DNA of 64,000 bases from Rhodopirellula sp. SM50 (lineage in GTDB: Bacteria > Planctomycetota > Planctomycetia > Pirellulales > Pirellulaceae): NCBI RefSeq assembly GCF_002289565.1, contig NZ_NTFY01000030.1:1-64000 (forward strand). Direction: 5' to 3'. This document shows positions 25,873 through 35,492 of the stretch, one piece after another. Within the stretch, counting starts at the first letter, position 1; each line of letters begins with the position of its first letter. The notes beneath the pieces were generated by a model. It saw only the letters and a list, made by a program, of their open reading frames with translations. It searched no databases and was not told the DNA's origin. The position numbers and the translations under genes were made by a program.

Positions 25873-25941
25873 AGCGGTAGGGCGCGAGCCCTCCGGTGTT
25901 TTGGCCGAGATGAAGAACCGGAGGGCTCGCGCCCTACCGCT
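25873..25941. repeat. Perfect inverted repeat with GGTAGGGCGCGAGCCCTCC arms, copy 2
   Basis: Perfect 25-bp arms at 25873-25897 and 25917-25941 around a 19-nt loop; the arms match the copy at 10769-10842. It lies 70 bp after the nucleoside transporter stop and could end that transcript. The rest of the spacer to 26211 shows no gene. Confidence 0.85.
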
Positions 25942-26211
25942 AAAACCTCAAGTCCCCAACGGGAACACCGTGGGAACAATGCCGTGGGAACAATGCTCAG
26001 CCGTTTTGAACCAATTCTCATTGGAATCGGGCGGGGGCTTGGGGCACAATGGTAAACTGAACAGCCCACCTGAACCGAGCGTGTTTGTTTGCGGCTCGTT
26101 TTGCCCGGACGAATCGTGCCGGAAACAAACGAGCGGCGCTCACCCGCCTCCCGCCGCACGCTTCGAACCGTTCGACTGCTGGCCCAATGACCCGCCTCCG
26201 GCAACACCACC

Positions 26212-28650
26212 ATGATGCCCCATTCTGAGCACGTCTTGAAAAAAAGCATTCTGATCGCCGCCGCCTTGATCTGCCTGTGGGGCCAAGCGACTTTCGCCAC
26301 CACGGAGATCGACTTTCAAAAACAAATCCAACCGATCCTGGCAAAAAAATGTTACGCCTGTCACGGACCGGATGTGGCCGAAAGTGGGTTGCAGTTCACC
26401 AGTCGCGACGCCGCGTTGGCGGAGACCGAATCGGGCAGCTTCGCGATCGTGCCGGGTGACCTGGAGGCGAGCTTATTGATCGAGCGGATCACGACCGACG
26501 ATGAATTCGAACGGATGCCGCCCGAAGGCGATCCGGTCACCGAGCAAGAAGCGGCATTGCTCAGCGCTTGGATCGCCGAAGGCGCCGCTTGGCAAAATCA
26601 TTGGGCGTTTGAACCGCTATCCAATCCGACCCCGCCGACGGTCGCGTCGGCCGATTGGCAATCCCACCCGATCGATGCCTTCGTCTATGATTCGCTTTCC
26701 GAGGCCGGTTTAAAACCCAACGGTCCGGCGGGCAAACGCGAATTGATCCGGCGCGTCTATTACGACCTGACGGGGCTGCCGCCGAGCAAGGCCGAAGTGG
26801 ACGCCTTCATCGCCGACGAATCGCCCGACGCCTTCAAACGGGTGACCGAACGTTTGCTCGATTCACCGCACTACGGCGAACGTTGGGGACGCCATTGGCT
26901 GGATCTCGTTCGCTTTGCCGAAACCAATTCGTTTGAACGCGACGGCCCCAAGGACAACGCGTGGAAGTTCCGCGACTATGTCATCCGGTCGTTCAATGAA
27001 GACAAACCGTATGATCAGTTCATCCGCGAACAACTCGCCGGTGACGAATTGGACGAAGTCACCAAAGAAACGTTGACGGCGACCGGTTACTATCGTTTGG
27101 GGATTTGGGATGACGAACCCGCTGATGTGTTGCAGGCACGTTTTGACGGCCTGGACGACATCATCCTGACGACCGGCCAGGTGTTCTTGGGATTGACCAT
27201 GAATTGTGCTCGTTGCCACGACCACAAGATCGATCCGATCCCACAGAAAGACTACTACAGCATGTTGTCGTTCTTTGAGGACGTGACTCCCTACGCCCGT
27301 CGCGGCGATCTGACGTCCTTCAGCCAGGTCGACGTCAGCTCCGACGAACTGCGGGCACGCTATGCCGCCAACGACCAGCAACGACGATCGATCGAGCAGG
27401 AGATGCATGACATCGAACAGGCCGGGATCGCCAAGATGTCCGCCCCCGATCAACGCGCCACCGAAGGGGCCAAACGTGATCGCAATCGCGTGCTGGGCGA
27501 AAAACTGAAGGCCAATCTGAGCGAGGAGCAGTGGAGCCGATACAAGGAACTCAAATCGCAACTGAAACAGAACGCCGAAGCGCTCAAGGCACTGCCCCAG
27601 CGGGAACGTGTGATGGGGTTGGCGATGTATCGCAAAGTCGACGAGCCGACGTACGTGCTCTATCGCGGCAGCCCGCATTCGCCCAGCGATGAAGTCTCGC
27701 CCGCGTTTCCAACCTTGTTTGAAGACGAACCGCCGGCGTTGCCCCAGACCGAATCGACGACCGATCAATCCACCGGTCGCCGTCGCGTCTTGGCCGATTG
27801 GATCGCCAGCGATGACAACCGTTTGACTGCCCGCGTGATCGTCAATCGCATTTGGCAATTCCACTTCGGCCGCGGTGTCGTTCGCAGCAGCAACAATTTC
27901 GGCCAACTCGGTACGCCACCGACCCACCCCGAGCTACTCGACTATCTGGCCAACCGTTTCATCGCAGACGGTTGGAGTCTCAAGTCGATGCACCGGCTGA
28001 TCCTGTCCAGCCGCGCTTATCAGATGTCATCCCAAGGCAATGAAATCTCCTTGGCCACCGACCCCGACAACGATTTATTCTGGCGATTTGATCCGCGACG
28101 ATTAAGTGCCGAAGAGGTACGCGATTCGATCCTGGCCGCCAACGGTTCGCTGAACACGGCGGTTTACGGACCGAGTGTCTACCCGACACTTTCACCCGAA
28201 GTCCTGGCCGGTCAATCCAAACCGGGCAGCGGTTGGGGGAAATCCAGTCAGAGCGATCAGAATCGGCGCAGCGTTTACATCTATGTCAAACGCTCGCTGC
28301 TGACGCCGATGCTGTCCGCGTTCGACTTTCCGGATCCGGATCAGACGTGCGAAGCCAGGTTCATGACGTTGCAGCCCGCGCAAGCTCTGTCGCTGCTCAA
28401 CGGAGACTTCGCCGCCGAGCAGGCCGCCAAGCTTGCCGACAGCGTCGATGCCGGAGAAATCGACAATCGCGAATTGGTCCGCCGCGTCATCGCCGCGGTC
28501 CTGGCTCGCCCGGCGACCGCAGCGGAAATGGAAGACGGTGATCGATTGATCGCCGGCCTTCAAACGAAACATCATCTCGATGCCGGGCAGGCCAAAACGC
28601 TGTACTGCCTGAGCGTGATGAATTGGAACGAATTCTTGTTTGTAGACTGA
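26212..28650 (+). CDS. Planctomycete cytochrome c, DUF1549/DUF1553 protein
   Basis: An 812-aa exported protein. Following the signal (KKSILIAAALICLWGQATFA) is a PSCyt1-type cytochrome domain with IQPILAKKCYACHGPD, a canonical CX2CH haem site. DUF1549 covers about residues 155-360 and has a second site, MNCARCHDHKIDPIPQKDYY. DUF1553 covers about 515-780 (RVIVNRIWQFHFGRGVVRSSNNFG). A helical insert near 375-470 separates the two. It heads an operon with the DUF1501 gene ten bases downstream and the sulfatase next, which suggests a role tied to sulfated polysaccharide use; this is context only. Confidence 0.9.
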   Translation: MMPHSEHVLKKSILIAAALICLWGQATFATTEIDFQKQIQPILAKKCYACHGPDVAESGLQFTSRDAALAETESGSFAIVPGDLEASLLIERITTDDEFERMPPEGDPVTEQEAALLSAWIAEGAAWQNHWAFEPLSNPTPPTVASADWQSHPIDAFVYDSLSEAGLKPNGPAGKRELIRRVYYDLTGLPPSKAEVDAFIADESPDAFKRVTERLLDSPHYGERWGRHWLDLVRFAETNSFERDGPKDNAWKFRDYVIRSFNEDKPYDQFIREQLAGDELDEVTKETLTATGYYRLGIWDDEPADVLQARFDGLDDIILTTGQVFLGLTMNCARCHDHKIDPIPQKDYYSMLSFFEDVTPYARRGDLTSFSQVDVSSDELRARYAANDQQRRSIEQEMHDIEQAGIAKMSAPDQRATEGAKRDRNRVLGEKLKANLSEEQWSRYKELKSQLKQNAEALKALPQRERVMGLAMYRKVDEPTYVLYRGSPHSPSDEVSPAFPTLFEDEPPALPQTESTTDQSTGRRRVLADWIASDDNRLTARVIVNRIWQFHFGRGVVRSSNNFGQLGTPPTHPELLDYLANRFIADGWSLKSMHRLILSSRAYQMSSQGNEISLATDPDNDLFWRFDPRRLSAEEVRDSILAANGSLNTAVYGPSVYPTLSPEVLAGQSKPGSGWGKSSQSDQNRRSVYIYVKRSLLTPMLSAFDFPDPDQTCEARFMTLQPAQALSLLNGDFAAEQAAKLADSVDAGEIDNRELVRRVIAAVLARPATAAEMEDGDRLIAGLQTKHHLDAGQAKTLYCLSVMNWNEFLFVD

Positions 28651-28660
28651 CGGAAAGGTA

Positions 28661-30112
28661 ATGAAGAATCAAAAGCGAAACTTTTGCGGCCGCACTCGTC
28701 GTGAGTTCCTGTGGCAAACCGGCGGCGGCTTCGGCGCCGCGGCGCTGTCATCGATGCTCTCACAAGACGGGTTTCTCTCCGCCGCAGATTCCGTCGGCGA
28801 CGCCAATCCCTTGGCCGCCAAACTCCCACATTTCGCCCCCAAAGCGAAGAGTGTGATCTTCTTGTTCATGTATGGCGGGCCGAGCCACATCGACACGTTT
28901 GATTACAAACCCAAGATGGTCGGCATGGACGGCAAGACGGTGGACGTCAAAACGTTCGGCCGCGGCGGGCGAAAGAACGGCGGCCGCATCGTCGAACCAC
29001 GCTGGGAATTTTCGCAGTACGGGCAATGTGGCAAGTACGTCAGTACGCTGTTCCCGCACGTGGCCAAACACGTCGACGACATCGCGTTCTTGCATTCGAT
29101 GACCGCCGACTCGCCGATTCACGGTTCGGCCATGCTGATGATGAACAGCGGCAAAATCCTGTCCGGCAGCCCCGCACTCGGTTCCTGGGCAACCTACGGC
29201 CTCGGTTCGGTCAACGAAAACCTGCCCGGCTACGTCGTCATGCTGGATCCCAAAGCCGGCCCAATCAGCGGCGCGAAAAACTGGAGCAGCGGTTACATGC
29301 CGGCGACCTACGCCGGAACCGTTTTCCGCACCAAAGGCGCACCGATTCTGAACCTGGATCGTCCCGACGGGATGACCGAATCCGTGCAGCGAGAATTAAT
29401 CGATTCGATTCAACAGGCGAACCATCGTCATATGGAATCTCGCAGCGACAACGACGATCTGGCGTCGCGGATCGCCAGCTACGAACTGGCCTTCAAGATG
29501 CAATCGGCCGCCCCCGAAGCGGTCGATCTGTCGACCGAAGACGAGCGCACGTTGTCGATGTACGGAATCGATCGCGAGGAAACCAATGACTTTGGGACTC
29601 GCTGCTTGATCGCCCGACGTCTCGTCGATCGCGGCGTCCGCTTCGTCCAACTTTATAGTGGCGGGGCACACAACGATGACAATTGGGACGCCCACGGCGA
29701 CTTGGAACTCAATCACAATCGCCACGCCGGTCGAACCGATCTTCCCATCGCGGCCTTGCTGACCGACTTGAAACAACGTGGCATGTTGGACGAAACCTTG
29801 GTGGTCTGGGGCGGCGAATTCGGACGCCAACCGACGGCCGAATACGCCAAGGGTTCCGGTCGCGACCACAACTCCTTCGGCTTCACCATGTGGATGGCCG
29901 GCGGAGGCATCAAGGGCGGCGTGTCCTTCGGCACCACCGACGAACTCGGGTCGGCCGCCGTGGAAAACCCGCTGCACGTCAAGAACATGCACGCGACTGT
30001 GTTGCACCAGTTGGGACTCGATCCGAATCATCTGTCGTACTTCTACGGCGGACTGGACCAAAAACTCGTCGGCGTCGAACACGTCGAACCGATCCACGAA
30101 ATCATCGCCTGA
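28661..30112 (+). CDS. DUF1501 family protein, Tat-exported
   Basis: A 483-aa DUF1501 protein with a Tat-type N-terminus (RTRREFLWQTGGGFGAAALSSM). Conserved blocks: SVIFLFMYGGPSHIDTFDYKPKM, DIAFLHSMTADSPIHGSAMLMMNSG, GVRFVQLYSGGAHNDDNWDAHG and LVVWGGEFGRQPTAEYAKGSGRDHN. The family shares the alkaline-phosphatase fold, but its activity is not established. It lies ten bases after the cytochrome gene and 35 before the sulfatase on the same strand. Confidence 0.92.
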   Translation: MKNQKRNFCGRTRREFLWQTGGGFGAAALSSMLSQDGFLSAADSVGDANPLAAKLPHFAPKAKSVIFLFMYGGPSHIDTFDYKPKMVGMDGKTVDVKTFGRGGRKNGGRIVEPRWEFSQYGQCGKYVSTLFPHVAKHVDDIAFLHSMTADSPIHGSAMLMMNSGKILSGSPALGSWATYGLGSVNENLPGYVVMLDPKAGPISGAKNWSSGYMPATYAGTVFRTKGAPILNLDRPDGMTESVQRELIDSIQQANHRHMESRSDNDDLASRIASYELAFKMQSAAPEAVDLSTEDERTLSMYGIDREETNDFGTRCLIARRLVDRGVRFVQLYSGGAHNDDNWDAHGDLELNHNRHAGRTDLPIAALLTDLKQRGMLDETLVVWGGEFGRQPTAEYAKGSGRDHNSFGFTMWMAGGGIKGGVSFGTTDELGSAAVENPLHVKNMHATVLHQLGLDPNHLSYFYGGLDQKLVGVEHVEPIHEIIA

Positions 30113-30147
30113 TCCCACCACGCCAACCTTCCCCTCGACGACATCTC

Positions 30148-31569
30148 ATGAAACTCGTTACGCTTTTCTCGCTCGTCGCTTTGCTCACCTCGCTGGTCGT
30201 GGGCACCGGCAACGCCGCACCGCCGAACGTGTTGATCATCTTGGCCGACGACTGCACCTACAACGATCTGCCGTTGTACGGTGGGGAGAATGCGAAGACA
30301 CCGAACCTGGATCGTTTGGCCAGCCAAGGCTTGACCTTCAATCGGGCGTTTCTGTCCGAAGCGATGTGCCAACCCTGTCGCGCGGAGCTTTACTCGGGCC
30401 TATACCCGATGCGAAACGGCTGTGCCTGGAACCACTCGTCCAGCCACAGCGACATCGAAAGCATGCCGCATCACTTGGCCGCGGCGGGGTATCGAGTCGG
30501 CTTGGCCGGCAAGGTGCACGTTCTGCCACGACAGGCGTTTCCCTTTGAACCGGTCGGTGGCTTCGACAAAAACTGCGTCCGCGATCCGACGCAGCAGCAC
30601 CAGATCGATCCCGCGGCCGAATTCATGTCGCGGAGCGAAGATCCGTTTTGTTTGGTCGTCGCACTGGTCGAACCCCACGTGCCATGGGTGATGGGCGACG
30701 CCAGTGCGTATCCTCCCAAGTCGCTGAAGCTGCCACCGAACATTGCTGACACGCCGGAAACGCGGCGGGCATTCGGCGCCTATTTGGCCGAAATCACCTA
30801 CATGGACTCCCAAGTCGGCGAATTGCTCGACACCCTCGAAGCGAGTGGCAAGACGGACGAGACGCTGGTGCTGTTCTCGTCCGAACAAGGGTCACAGTAT
30901 CCCGGCAACAAGTGGACCAATTACAACACCGGCGTCCACACCGCCTTGATCGCCCGATTGCCGGGCGTCGTCGCGGCCGGCCGGCGGACCGACGCCTTGG
31001 TCCAATACGCCGATGTGTTGCCGACGTTGATGGACCTCGCCGGATTGGAACACGATGCCCTACGGTTCGACGGCAAGAGCTTTGCAGACGTCCTGCGTGG
31101 CCGATCCGATCAACACCGCCAATACGTCTACGGTGTTCACAACAACGTCCCCGAAGGTCCCCCGTATCCGATCCGATCGATCAGCGACGGACGCTACCAT
31201 TACATCCGAAACCTGCAGAACCAAAATCTGTACATCGAAAAGCACTTGATGGGCGTTAAGGGCAACGGAAAACTGAACAATCACTATTGGCAAACTTGGG
31301 TCTTCGAGTCGTTCGACAATCCCAAAGCGTTGCGATTGATTCAACGCTACCAATTGCGTCCGACGGAAGAACTGTTCGATCTGCAGGATGATCCGTACGA
31401 GATGAATAATCTGGCCGGCAGCGCGAGTGTCGCGGCGATCCAATCCAAGCTCAGCGGCGAACTCGATCGCTGGCTCGTCGAACAAGCCGATCCGGGGATC
31501 GAGCAAGACACCGTCCAAACGCATCAAGCCGCCAAGCAGGGCCGGCATCGATTCCGCCCCAAACACTGA
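30148..31569 (+). CDS. Sulfatase, arylsulfatase A-type, with CQPCR activation motif
   Basis: A 473-aa exported sulfatase from ATG 30148, where the signal peptide begins (MKLVTLFSLVALLTSLVVGT). Metal ligands are in ILADDC (D34, D35). The formylglycine site is C74-Q-P-C-R78 followed by AELYSGLYP; the usual motif is CxPSR, so the Ser is replaced by Cys, which still fits a minimal CxPxR. GLAGKVHVLP and ALVEPHVPW match other catalytic blocks. It resembles the heparan-type sulfamidases of planctomycetes. An open frame extends back to 29683 but overlaps the DUF1501 gene. Substrate is likely a sulfated polysaccharide. Confidence 0.9.
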   Translation: MKLVTLFSLVALLTSLVVGTGNAAPPNVLIILADDCTYNDLPLYGGENAKTPNLDRLASQGLTFNRAFLSEAMCQPCRAELYSGLYPMRNGCAWNHSSSHSDIESMPHHLAAAGYRVGLAGKVHVLPRQAFPFEPVGGFDKNCVRDPTQQHQIDPAAEFMSRSEDPFCLVVALVEPHVPWVMGDASAYPPKSLKLPPNIADTPETRRAFGAYLAEITYMDSQVGELLDTLEASGKTDETLVLFSSEQGSQYPGNKWTNYNTGVHTALIARLPGVVAAGRRTDALVQYADVLPTLMDLAGLEHDALRFDGKSFADVLRGRSDQHRQYVYGVHNNVPEGPPYPIRSISDGRYHYIRNLQNQNLYIEKHLMGVKGNGKLNNHYWQTWVFESFDNPKALRLIQRYQLRPTEELFDLQDDPYEMNNLAGSASVAAIQSKLSGELDRWLVEQADPGIEQDTVQTHQAAKQGRHRFRPKH

Positions 31570-31656
31570 TCGCACGCGTTACCGCTAGTGCTCTGGCATA
31601 TTTGATTTTGACGTAGCACTCCAGCAATCTTACCGGGCTATTCATCGAGAATAATC

Positions 31657-31729
31657 CCCACGGATAGCAGCGCGAACCCACGGATGACAGGGTGCAAGAA
31701 ATCCGTGGGTTCGCGCTGCCATCCGTGGG
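31657..31729. repeat. 29-bp inverted repeat (GGTTCGCGCTGCCATCCGTG arms), copy 1
   Basis: Arms at 31657-31685 and 31701-31729 pair with one mismatch around a 15-nt loop. The same arms, perfectly paired, are at 52444-52515. Each arm itself contains the CCCACGGAT motif twice, so alternative foldings are possible. It lies after the sulfatase gene; the remaining 390-bp spacer to the next gene shows no ORF of note. Confidence 0.85.
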
Positions 31730-31959
31730 TCAAGTAATCGAGCGGAATTCTATTCGTCCATTTGAAGAAGTGTGGGATCTGTTCTTCCGCGAATAGACTA
31801 ACCGGGGTGTCTTGATTAGCATGTGCCCCCCGGCAGCATCGCGTGCGACGCCGGTCACAGGCGATGGTTTTCTCCGTACTCTCGGCTGTCCGGGGAAGGT
31901 GCACGCCAGAGTCGCGTGTTCGTACTGAATCGCATTCCTGAAGCCCCAAGTACAATCTG

Positions 31960-33573
31960 TTGATCAGCACCTCCCGTCGTAATTTAGGTGTCGAGTCACT
32001 CGAAAGGAGGGCTTTACTGGCGGCATCGATCCTGCCGGTCAGCGAGATATCGCAGGCTGTGCCGGAAACCGATTCTTTTGTCGCGAATGATTTCGGTGCG
32101 GAAAGCCTGCCGGTCGCGACGGCGGCCGAGCCCGAAATCTTGGTGGCGTTTAACGGCCGAGACGTGGGAGCGGCGGGCGATTCCGCCGAGCCGACGGGCA
32201 TGTATTTCGGTTGGATGGAACGAGGAGAGGACCGCCCGGTCCGCGAATTTGAGATCTACAATTCCGGCGACAGCGATCTGGTGCTCGGCGATGTCGAAGT
32301 GCCCGATGGATTCCGCCTGGTGCATGAGGGGTCCGCATGGCCGGGCGCCAACGTGACCCAAATCGTTCGCCCGGGTCATTGGTTATCGCTGAAGATCGAA
32401 ATGCTGACGAATCAAGTCGGCGCCAAACGCGGGACGGTCACGATTGGATCAAACGATTCCAGTGAACCGCTGACCTCTTTCGTGATCCGCGGGGACGTCG
32501 GATCGGACGGGGCGGAAGATTCAATTGGACTGTTCAATCAGGTCTCGTCGACGTTCGAATTGAAGGGGTCCAAATATGACGATAGCATTGATCAGTCGAC
32601 GACATTTGGCCCCGGCCGTTCTACCGAGTGGTTGCCCGTCACGGGTGATTGGGATGGCGATGGGTTCGATACCGTCGGTTTGTATAACAGCCGGACAGGC
32701 GTGTTTCATTTGAAAAACTCGATCGCTCCGGGGAACGCGGATCATCTCTTCGCCTTCGGCCCATCTGGCAACGCGGGTTGGATTCCGCTTTCCGGCGACT
32801 GGGATGGTGACGGCGTGGACACCGTGGGTCTTTATCAGCCGGGCGCGTCACGCTTTCATTTGATTGATTCGTTGCGCGGCGGCGCAGCGGACCACTTTTT
32901 CTCGTTCGGCCCCAGTGGTGCTACAGGCTGGAAACCACTCGCCGGCGACTGGGACGGCGATGCCATCGATACCGTCGGATTGTTCCAGCAGGACGGCTCT
33001 CAGTTCCATCTCAAAAACGATCTCTCCGGTGGCGCAGCCGACCACTATTTCACCTTCGGCCCTGCGAGTTCCGATTGGCAGCCCCTGGTTGGTGATTGGT
33101 ACAGTACGGGGATCGACAAGATCGGGTTGTACCAGCCCGATGCGTCCTTGTTTCACTTGAAAGGTTCATTTTCCGGTGGAGCCGCTGACCACTACGTCCA
33201 GTACGGCCAGCCGAGTCACTACGGCGAATGGATCCCGCTCTCGGGAGAGTGGAATGGGCGTCATAACTCCGGTTCGCGCTATCCCCTCATCTGCTTTTGC
33301 GTCACGACCGGTCCGATTCAAACTCCCAACATAGTACTACTTTATCAGGGGGTTCCGTTCATCCAGGAGACGACGCCCGCAACCGTCCATCCGCCGAGCG
33401 GCAGTTTCGATGTGATGTCGTCTCAATCGTTTGGCAGCGACCATACGTCGCCGTCGGCGCGGTCCGAGTTTTGGGAATCGAAATCGCCAGCCGGTGCCGA
33501 GGCAGAGCAGGAAAGTGCCGGCCGAGAAGGGCTGGTGGATCAACTTCTCACAAATTGGAGCGAGGACATTTAG
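31960..33573 (+). CDS. Secreted protein with five VCBS/FG-GAP-like repeats
   Basis: A 537-aa protein from a TTG start. The N-terminus RRNLGVESLERRALLAASI is the planctomycete extracellular-protein type seen before many giant surface proteins, here instead of a clear signal peptide. Residues about 85-185 form a choice-of-anchor or ASPM-like beta domain (IYNSGDSDLVLGDVEVP). Residues about 187-433 are five repeats of about 49 aa, each with GDWDGDG.DTVGLY then FHLK and ADH.F.FGP; the DxDGD loops should bind calcium, although the fourth and fifth are degraded (GDWYSTG, GEWNG). The C-terminal 100 residues are low-complexity. Likely cell-surface or secreted; role unknown. Confidence 0.75.
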   Translation: MISTSRRNLGVESLERRALLAASILPVSEISQAVPETDSFVANDFGAESLPVATAAEPEILVAFNGRDVGAAGDSAEPTGMYFGWMERGEDRPVREFEIYNSGDSDLVLGDVEVPDGFRLVHEGSAWPGANVTQIVRPGHWLSLKIEMLTNQVGAKRGTVTIGSNDSSEPLTSFVIRGDVGSDGAEDSIGLFNQVSSTFELKGSKYDDSIDQSTTFGPGRSTEWLPVTGDWDGDGFDTVGLYNSRTGVFHLKNSIAPGNADHLFAFGPSGNAGWIPLSGDWDGDGVDTVGLYQPGASRFHLIDSLRGGAADHFFSFGPSGATGWKPLAGDWDGDAIDTVGLFQQDGSQFHLKNDLSGGAADHYFTFGPASSDWQPLVGDWYSTGIDKIGLYQPDASLFHLKGSFSGGAADHYVQYGQPSHYGEWIPLSGEWNGRHNSGSRYPLICFCVTTGPIQTPNIVLLYQGVPFIQETTPATVHPPSGSFDVMSSQSFGSDHTSPSARSEFWESKSPAGAEAEQESAGREGLVDQLLTNWSEDI

Positions 33574-33727
33574 CCGCGTAGGGCATGCTGTGCATGCCGC
33601 TGTGTATGCCAACCGTGCCGTCAGGCACAGCCTGACCTACTGTTCCGGCGAAACGGACTGGCAGAATGATCAGGTAGCCGTATCATTCTGCCCCGAATGA
33701 TTCTGCCACTTCAAAATCCATTGCAGC

Positions 33728-34621
33728 TCATTCGCGCAGCGCCATCACCCAGGCGATCGACACCATCACGATCGCGACCAGTCCGGCCAACCATTGGACT
33801 TTTTCGTCGGCCAGCCAGTGCGCCGGCAGGCGACTGCTGATGGCACCCAACAGCAGTCCTGCCAAAAACCCGGTCACATGAGCGGTGACATCGGTCCGCT
33901 CGCCACCAACGCCGACCAGGCCGAGCAGCATTAATCCGCCGACAAGGGGTCGCCAGCGGCGCAGCAGACTTTCGTGGCTGGACACTCTCGGCCGCAAGGC
34001 GTTGGCAACCAGCAATCCGAGCGCGGCAAAGACGGCGGTCGAAGCGCCCACCGAAGTGTGTTCGGGTTGCTGGACCAGCGCGTTGAGCAGATTGCCCAGG
34101 GCTCCGGCCAACACGATCGTCAGCCAGCTGACGCCGCCACCGACGGCACGACCGGCGAGGAATCCGAACAGGATCCCGAACAACAGGTTTGAAGCCACGT
34201 GCCCTTCGTCGACGTGTAGGGTCAACGCCGTCACCGTCCGCCATCCGTCTCCGGCCAACACCTTTTCGGCCCGCATCTCGCCCGGCGTGAAGAGGTCCAG
34301 CCCCAACCCCCACGGCAGCGTCGCCAGGGCGATCAGCGTGACCAACGCCGCATAAGCAATCACTCCCGCGGTCGCACCGTCATAGACCGGCGCGACCGGT
34401 ATCGCTGCGGTGGAACGCGACTCGTTCTCGCGGCGGTAGGCGTCCAGTTCCGCTTCCGCGTCGGCCAGATCCCCAGCCCCGACGATCAACAACCATTGTC
34501 CGTGCTGCACCTCCACTCGGGCCGCTATCCCGGCGGCCTCGAGCACGAATCGCAGTTCCATGCACTCGGCGCGATCCGCCGATTGGAACGCCACCGTCGG
34601 GTCTCGATGTAATCCATTCAC
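33728..34621 (-). CDS. Rhomboid-family intramembrane serine protease
   Basis: A 297-aa inner-membrane protein. The N-terminal 70 residues form a soluble DUF2007-like domain (RAECMELRFVLEAAGIAARVEV). Six or seven helices follow. The catalytic dyad is Ser194 in VGASTAVFAALG and His248 in TAHVTGFLAGLLLG, with HVDEGHVASNLLFG (H141, N145) supplying the conserved helix-2 residues. Rhomboids cut membrane proteins inside the bilayer. The gene is isolated, converging with the secreted repeat-protein gene. Confidence 0.9.
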   Translation of the reverse strand: MNGLHRDPTVAFQSADRAECMELRFVLEAAGIAARVEVQHGQWLLIVGAGDLADAEAELDAYRRENESRSTAAIPVAPVYDGATAGVIAYAALVTLIALATLPWGLGLDLFTPGEMRAEKVLAGDGWRTVTALTLHVDEGHVASNLLFGILFGFLAGRAVGGGVSWLTIVLAGALGNLLNALVQQPEHTSVGASTAVFAALGLLVANALRPRVSSHESLLRRWRPLVGGLMLLGLVGVGGERTDVTAHVTGFLAGLLLGAISSRLPAHWLADEKVQWLAGLVAIVMVSIAWVMALRE

Positions 34622-34660
34622 GCTATTGTCGGCATCCCGTTCCGGTCGACCATTGGCTCG

Positions 34661-35200
34661 TCATTTCTGCTTCATTTCGTAAGTCAAGACGAAGGACTTC
34701 ACCCAATCATCCGTCGTGTCATCCTTTTTGTACATCGTCATCGTCGAGGGCTCGCCAGGAACATCCTTTATGACAGACTTCATTTTCTCTGGCTGGTTGG
34801 TCGCCGGATCGATGTCGTTAAAGAACATCGTTAATTCGTGCTTCGCTTCATCGTACGTCCCCTCCATCACCGCCAAATAGGGCGACATGTTGTTGGCCCA
34901 CGTTCCGATGTACTTTTTCTTGATGGGATCGTACCCGTTCATCCCATGTCCCTTGTAGGGCCCCGCCTGAAATTCGGTCTCCACCCAGTTGCCACCGAGA
35001 ACCACGGTGTTGGTTTCGGTGAACGGGAATTCCATCGCGTCGCTGGTAGGCCCCTGCGGCCAAACTTTCATCGTGCCGCTTCGCGTACCGGCAATCTTCG
35101 CCAAGTAAGCGTGCTCCTTCGAAGGAGTCGGCGCTGCATCCTGGGCCCGGACCGTGGGGCTCACCACACAAATCAATACCATCAAGAAAAGAAGTCTCAT
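34661..35200 (-). CDS. DUF1579 family secreted protein
   Basis: A 179-aa protein from ATG 35200, which begins a signal peptide (MRLLFLMVLICVVSPTVRAQ). The mature part matches the DUF1579 lipocalin-like family: LAKIAGTRSGTMKVWP, NWVETEFQAGPYKGHGMNGYDPIKKKYIGTWAN and LTYEM. Family function is unknown. It is 39 bases from the rhomboid gene on the same strand, possibly co-transcribed. Confidence 0.8.
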   Translation of the reverse strand: MRLLFLMVLICVVSPTVRAQDAAPTPSKEHAYLAKIAGTRSGTMKVWPQGPTSDAMEFPFTETNTVVLGGNWVETEFQAGPYKGHGMNGYDPIKKKYIGTWANNMSPYLAVMEGTYDEAKHELTMFFNDIDPATNQPEKMKSVIKDVPGEPSTMTMYKKDDTTDDWVKSFVLTYEMKQK

Positions 35201-35492
35201 CACTCGCTCCGAGGCTGGCTGATAGTGGTCAATCACGTATCTGATCAATCTGTGTTAGCACAAAATGTCCCGCAGATCGATCACGAGGTGGCAAAAATCT
35301 GGGAAAGTCCCAACGGCATGCCGAGATTGCCTTTCGCCGAACCGGCCGACTTCTTGGCATCGTCTCGATTGCCGATCACGAAAACACCAAGGATTGACAG
35401 CGTCCATCGAATCCCCGATCAATACGATTTCCCCGCCACGGGAACGGTCATCACCCGCGGCATTCTTTCCCCGCATCCCAGAACGGTTCAGC

